From contig JAPPNT010000013.1 in the NCBI GenBank assembly GCA_028873745.1, forward strand, positions 14,595 to 24,300: 9,706 nucleotides of DNA, read 5' to 3'. A model generated the notes under the pieces. That model searched no databases and was not told the origin of the DNA. It saw only the letters and a list, made by a program, of their open reading frames with translations. This document shows, one piece after another, positions 6,022 to 9,706 of the stretch (positions are counted from its first letter, which is position 1; every line of letters begins with the position of its first letter). The DNA comes from Chloroflexota bacterium (GTDB lineage Bacteria; Chloroflexota; Dehalococcoidia; Lucifugimonadales; UBA1127). The position numbers and the translations under genes are program-made.

Positions 6022-7044
6022 ATGGTGGCAAACAAGGGTTACATCGATGCGGATGGGCATGTCTTCGACGGCGGCGCATACCGACGGTACATCGAGCCGC
6101 CGTACGACAAGCGCCAGGGGTTCACCGTCAGTGGCGACAGCTTTGACCGCGGCATGAACGGTGCCATTGACCAGTTCATGGACACAACCGCGGAAGTGTG
6201 GCTCGAGGTCCTCGACCGGGGCGGCCTTGACTGCACCGTGCTCTTTCCCACATCCGGCCTGAGCGTGGGTTTCATTCGCGAGCCGGACTTTGCGGCTGCA
6301 TTTTGCCGCGCCTACAACAACTACATGTCGGAGGAGTTCATCAAGGTAAGCCCGCGGCTGCGGGCGGTCGCGATTCTCCCGCTCCAGGACGTGGACGAGG
6401 CGGTGGTCGAGCTGCGGCGGGCGGTTACAGAGCTCAACATGTCGGGCGCGATGCTGGCCACCGACGGCCCATGGGTGCTCGGGGACCCGAAGTTCGACCC
6501 GCTGTACGCGGAGGCGGAGCGGCTCGGCACGATGGTGGGCCTGCACGCCGGCGGCTCGCTGCGGGGCCGGGGGTTCGAGGAGTACCTCATCAACCGGTTT
6601 ATCCAGAGCCACACGCTGGCGCACCCCGGCGCACAGATGCGTCACATGGTGAGCATGATCCTGGAAGGGGTGCCGGAGAAGTTCCCGGACCTGCGGATCG
6701 CCTACCTGGAGGCTGGATGCACGTGGGTGCCCTTCCTGATGGACCGCATGGACGAGAACTTCGAGTTCCGCGGATACAAGGAGGCCCCGCTGCTGACGAA
6801 GTTGCCCAGCGAGTACGTGGCGAGCCCCAATATTTTCGTCGCCTGCGAGCCCGAGGAGCGGCTGCTGCCGGAGACGCTGAAACTGCTGGGTGAAGACAGC
6901 GTGATTTACGCCTCGGACTGGCCGCACTGGGACGGCAGCTACCCTGAATCGCTCTTTGAGCTGGAAGCCCGGGAGGACCTCACGCCGGAGCAAAAGCGGA
7001 TGATCCTCATCGACAACCCGAAGCGGCTCTACAGTCTGGACTAG
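6022..7044 (+). CDS. Amidohydrolase-2 family metal-dependent hydrolase
   Basis: This gene encodes 340 aa, typical for the family (ACMSD, gamma-resorcylate decarboxylase and related hydrolases). These are cytoplasmic TIM-barrel enzymes that hydrolyse or decarboxylate through a bound metal. Likely metal and catalytic residues are visible: D11-x-H13 in DADGHVFD where many relatives have H-x-H, H175 in GLHAGGS, H197 and H201 in SHTLAHPG, and D299 in SDWPHWDG. The conserved FPDLRIAYLEAG segment follows the His pair. The ATG at 6022 is chosen for its strong Shine-Dalgarno. It is first in a plus-strand cluster, 29 bp before the hydroxyacid dehydrogenase gene. Decarboxylation is as plausible as hydrolysis. 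The substrate is unknown. Confidence 0.9.
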   Translation: MVANKGYIDADGHVFDGGAYRRYIEPPYDKRQGFTVSGDSFDRGMNGAIDQFMDTTAEVWLEVLDRGGLDCTVLFPTSGLSVGFIREPDFAAAFCRAYNNYMSEEFIKVSPRLRAVAILPLQDVDEAVVELRRAVTELNMSGAMLATDGPWVLGDPKFDPLYAEAERLGTMVGLHAGGSLRGRGFEEYLINRFIQSHTLAHPGAQMRHMVSMILEGVPEKFPDLRIAYLEAGCTWVPFLMDRMDENFEFRGYKEAPLLTKLPSEYVASPNIFVACEPEERLLPETLKLLGEDSVIYASDWPHWDGSYPESLFELEAREDLTPEQKRMILIDNPKRLYSLD

Positions 7045-7073
7045 GGTCGCAACCTGACGAAGGAGAAGCCGAT

Positions 7074-8087
7074 ATGAAGGTGCTCGTGGCGAACCTGGCC
7101 GGCCCGTTGGGGGCCTACGCGCCACTGACGGACGCGGGTCACGAGATCGTGTTCGGACGGACCGATGATCGTGCACGGGAGCCTTACACGGAGGGCGAGC
7201 TGCTGGAGCTGTGCAAGGACGTCAGCGCGGTCATCGGGCCGCCGCCGGCGCTGGGGCGGTCGGTGATGGAGGCGTGCCCGCAACTGCACACGCTCGTTGT
7301 GCCCATCATCGGGTACGAGCGCGTCGACCTGGAAGCGGCGACGGAGCTGGGCGTCATGGTGTGCAACAGCCCGACGCCGGAGAACTTCGTGAGCGTCGCC
7401 GAGTCGTCCATCGCGCTGATGACCATGCTGGCAAAGCGCATGAAGCGCAAGGAGGCGCGGGTACGGAACGGCGAGTGGAGCCAGGGATCCGACCGCGGCT
7501 TCCTCCTGTGGCAGAAGACCGTCGGCCTCGTTGGGTTGGGCAGGACCGGGTCCGAGGTGGCAAAGCGGCTAGTGGGGTGGGACGTGAACCTCATTGCCTA
7601 CGACCCCTACGTTGCGGCTGAGCGGGCCGAGGCCATGGGCGTGAAGATGGTGGACCTGGAGACGCTCATGCGCGAGTCCGATTTCGTCTCCATCCACGTC
7701 GTTGTCACGCCGGAGACCTACAACATGATCGGCGAGGAGCAGCTCCGCATGATGAAACCCGGCGCGTACATCGTGAACACGTCGCGCGGTGAGGCGATCG
7801 AGGAAGGGGCGATGCAGCAGGCCATCGAGGAGAACTGGATCGCCGGGGCGGCGCTGGACGTGTTCCACCAGGAGCCGCTGCCAGTCGACAGCCCGATGCG
7901 GTCGCTGGACCGGGAGCGGGTGATCGTCACGCCGCACAACATCGCGCACACGGAGGCCAGCCTGCACGCGAACCGGCGGCTGGCGGTGGACTCGACGCTC
8001 AAGGCGCTGAACGGCGAAGCGCCGGAGCCGTGCGTCAACCCGGACGTGTTGCCGAAATGGCGGCGGCTTGAGGGAAGCCGGGGCTAA
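7074..8087 (+). CDS. D-isomer-specific 2-hydroxyacid dehydrogenase
   Basis: This gene encodes 337 aa, the usual length. The family interconverts 2-hydroxyacids and 2-oxoacids with NAD(P) in the cytoplasm. The Rossmann motif G154-x-G156-x-x-G159 (VGLVGLGRTG) is followed by D177 in AYDPYV, which favours NAD over NADP. The catalytic triad is intact: R238 in NTSRG, E267 in DVFHQEP and H288 in TPHNIAHT. The ATG has AAGGAG 8 nt upstream and follows the amidohydrolase stop by 29 bp, so the two are probably cotranscribed. In this setting it may reduce or oxidise an oxo- or hydroxyacid made by the amidohydrolase, which is inference. Glyoxylate/hydroxypyruvate reductase and phosphoglycerate dehydrogenase-like activities are both possible. 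Confidence 0.92.
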   Translation: MKVLVANLAGPLGAYAPLTDAGHEIVFGRTDDRAREPYTEGELLELCKDVSAVIGPPPALGRSVMEACPQLHTLVVPIIGYERVDLEAATELGVMVCNSPTPENFVSVAESSIALMTMLAKRMKRKEARVRNGEWSQGSDRGFLLWQKTVGLVGLGRTGSEVAKRLVGWDVNLIAYDPYVAAERAEAMGVKMVDLETLMRESDFVSIHVVVTPETYNMIGEEQLRMMKPGAYIVNTSRGEAIEEGAMQQAIEENWIAGAALDVFHQEPLPVDSPMRSLDRERVIVTPHNIAHTEASLHANRRLAVDSTLKALNGEAPEPCVNPDVLPKWRRLEGSRG

Positions 8088-8108
8088 CGGAGGCCCGGCG
8101 GCGCGGTC

Positions 8109-9527
8109 ATGGCGAACGGCAGCAAGCGAGTCAAACACCGGCGCATTGCCATCGTCGGCGGGGGCATATCGGGGCTGGGGGCCGCGTGGACGTTGAGCCA
8201 GCACCCGGACCGCTTCGACTTCCGGCTCTACGAGGCGCAGGACCGCATCGGCGGGAACGCGGTCACGGCGGACATGCCGCAGCGCGACGGCAGCGCAATC
8301 CCCTTCGACATCTCCGTGACGGCGTGCATTCCGTCGCTGTACCACCACATGGTGCTGCTGCTGGAGCGGTTCGGCATCGAGCTGGTGGACACGAAGTTCA
8401 GCTACAGCGTGCGATACCGCGGCCGGGTGTACGCCCACGACTTCGATTCGGACATCAGGGAGCAGCTTCAGGAGGAGATAGCGAAGTTCCAGCGCATCCT
8501 GCGGCGGCTGCACTGGTTCGGAGCGCTGACGCGGTCGCGGTCGAAGTTCCTGAACGCGCTCAACCCCTTCAACTACATCAGCATGGGGACCGTGCTGAAC
8601 TTCGCGGGACTCTCAGGCGACTTCCGGTACAAGATCCTCAAGCCAATGTTCGTCAACTTCCTCATGGCGACCAACGTCTTCGACATGCCGGCGTCGCTGT
8701 TCGCGCGGTACCTGGAGTTCTTCGACATCGAGCGGGCGACGCCGATGCAGACGTGGGACCAGGGGACCCGGCGCATCTACGAGAACATGTCGGCCGGGTT
8801 CCAAGACAAGATCTACCTGAACCGACCCGTGCAGAAGGTGTACCGGGACAAGTCAGGCGTTGTGGTGGAGGACGAGGCCGGCGTGCGGGAGGCGTTTGAC
8901 GCGGTGAACCTTGCCTGTAACGCGAACCAATCGCTGATGGCGCTCGACAAGCCCTCGTTCCTGGAGCGGTTCCTCCTCTCGTCGATACGGTACGAGAGCG
9001 AGCTGCACAACCACACTATCGTGCACTCGGATGCGTCGGTGCTGCCCGATGACGAGGTGCAAGCGCTGACCACGCGGAGCAACCACATCGAGCAGTACGG
9101 GGCGCGGCCGGACAACTACGAAATCACGTACATCATGCACAACCAGCAGCCGTGGGCGAACCACTCGGACAGGCCGTGCCTGGTGACCTACAACCCTATC
9201 AGCAGCATCGACGGGGAAAAGGTCGTCGGGCGGTGGTGGTTCCAGCACATCGTGCACGACGTGCGGCACGTGGCGTTGCTGGTGCACCTGTTCCGCTTTG
9301 TCCAGGGCAGGCGAAGGACGTGGCATTGCGGGGCGCACACGCTGGTGAACAGCCAGGAAACGTGCCTGGTCACGGGCATCGCGGCGGCGACGCAGCTGGG
9401 CGCGGACTACCCCTTCGAGGACGCGGAGGCGCGCCGGGCCTTCAACCACTATGGGAGCATCCTGTACGGATGGGGATTCAGGCGTGCGAAGAAGAAAGAG
9501 GCACGCAGCGAGGCAGTCAGGGGATAG
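8109..9527 (+). CDS. COG2907-like NAD/FAD-binding amine-oxidase-fold protein
   Basis: This gene encodes 472 aa. The N-terminal dinucleotide-binding motif G17-x-G19-x-x-G22 (IVGGGISG) is followed by E42 in LYEAQDRIGG, the residue that normally contacts the FAD ribose, and by the GG motif. Later landmarks match the predicted NAD/FAD-binding COG2907 group as I remember it: TWDQGTRRIYENM, HTIVHSDASVLP, LVTYNP, and a C-terminal RRTWHCGAHT (402-411) with QE shortly after, which would close the flavin pocket. In that group the C-terminal motif usually reads HEDG; here it is SQETC. The reaction is unknown; relatives include desaturases, protoporphyrinogen oxidases and amine oxidases. It starts 21 bp after the dehydrogenase; GGAGG lies 15 nt before the ATG, a long spacing. 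It is probably the last gene of the cluster. Confidence 0.85.
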   Translation: MANGSKRVKHRRIAIVGGGISGLGAAWTLSQHPDRFDFRLYEAQDRIGGNAVTADMPQRDGSAIPFDISVTACIPSLYHHMVLLLERFGIELVDTKFSYSVRYRGRVYAHDFDSDIREQLQEEIAKFQRILRRLHWFGALTRSRSKFLNALNPFNYISMGTVLNFAGLSGDFRYKILKPMFVNFLMATNVFDMPASLFARYLEFFDIERATPMQTWDQGTRRIYENMSAGFQDKIYLNRPVQKVYRDKSGVVVEDEAGVREAFDAVNLACNANQSLMALDKPSFLERFLLSSIRYESELHNHTIVHSDASVLPDDEVQALTTRSNHIEQYGARPDNYEITYIMHNQQPWANHSDRPCLVTYNPISSIDGEKVVGRWWFQHIVHDVRHVALLVHLFRFVQGRRRTWHCGAHTLVNSQETCLVTGIAAATQLGADYPFEDAEARRAFNHYGSILYGWGFRRAKKKEARSEAVRG

Positions 9528-9631
9528 CGGCGGAACTTCGGTCTGTCCCACTCCATTTCACGGCTGGGTTGGAATCCGCAAATCGTACAACCCTCCTCCC
9601 ACACTAATGACGCCCTAGCATTGCCGTCTTG

Positions 9632-9664
9632 TTGACATTCGGATGAAGTAGATATACTTATACT
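9632..9664 (+). promoter_or_regulatory. Promoter-like element at the right edge
   Basis: TTGACA at 9632-9637 is followed by two TATACT hexamers (9653-9658 with 15-bp spacing, 9659-9664 with 21-bp spacing) and a TATAGT at 9664-9669. Neither spacing is the ideal 17 bp, so the active -10 is uncertain. The stretch is clearly AT-rich and downstream of the last gene of the cluster. It probably drives a rightward gene that begins at or past the window end; ATGs at 9675 and 9691 and a GGAGG at 9701-9705 cannot be resolved. The rest of the 9528-9706 gap shows no gene. Confidence 0.5.
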
Positions 9665-9706
9665 ATAGTGGGGTAATGCGCCCACTTTGCATGGCTGGCC
9701 GGAGGC

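Noticed and set aside
5968..7176. 402-aa minus-strand open frame across the amidohydrolase gene
   Set aside because: The amidohydrolase on the plus strand has intact motifs and a strong ribosome-binding site; the antisense frame has neither.
7569..8513. 314-aa minus-strand open frame across the dehydrogenase and flavoprotein genes
   Set aside because: It spans two well-supported genes and has a His/Arg/Val-rich composition typical of antisense shadow frames.
9566..9593. GGGTTG...CAACCC hairpin after the last gene of the cluster
   Set aside because: The stem is only 6 bp with a 16-nt loop and no T tract follows, so it is not called as a terminator.

Overview
The window reads as a GC-rich bacterial contig end, most likely an uncultured Chloroflexota of the SAR202/Dehalococcoidia type. 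This is an inference from gene content and sequence style: a luciferase-like flavin/F420 oxidoreductase, a D-x-H variant amidohydrolase, secreted cadherin-like and Fn3-like proteins with an 'ASLD' repeat motif, and a Pro/Thr-stalked surface protein. No rRNA or other taxonomic marker is present. The first ~96 bases are C/G homopolymer and look like a sequencing or assembly artefact.

Left half, minus strand (159-4672): three exported proteins with no catalytic domain that I recognise. The 747-aa protein (1425-3668) has a signal peptide, about four Fn3-like repeats, an acidic/Asn/Gly linker, a cadherin-like domain and a C-terminal EF-hand block. The 333-aa protein (159-1160) is a shorter tandem paralogue that keeps the signal peptide, cadherin-like domain and EF-hand block but lacks the Fn3-like array. 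Their C-terminal 200 residues align without net gaps at 70% identity, and their ribosome-binding leaders are also similar. The 279-aa protein (3833-4672) has a beta-rich domain, a Pro/Thr stalk and a C-terminal membrane anchor. Together they look like a surface module with a likely calcium-dependent component.

Right half: a luciferase-like oxidoreductase (4820-5818, minus) is divergent from a three-gene plus-strand cluster with spacings of 29 and 21 bp: an amidohydrolase-2 family protein (6022-7044), a D-isomer 2-hydroxyacid dehydrogenase (7074-8087) and a COG2907-like NAD/FAD-binding protein (8109-9527). A TTGACA / 17 bp / TGn-TATTCA promoter (5942-5970) precedes the cluster. The set suggests oxidative catabolism of an unidentified organic substrate, but no gene fixes the substrate.

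All intergenic gaps are under 300 bp. Several hold candidate regulatory structure: a 21-bp-spaced direct repeat upstream of the 747-aa gene, a palindrome inside the putative promoter of the anchored protein, a hairpin after the 747-aa gene, and a promoter-like element at the right edge. I saw no tRNA, rRNA, CRISPR array, insertion sequence or phage gene.
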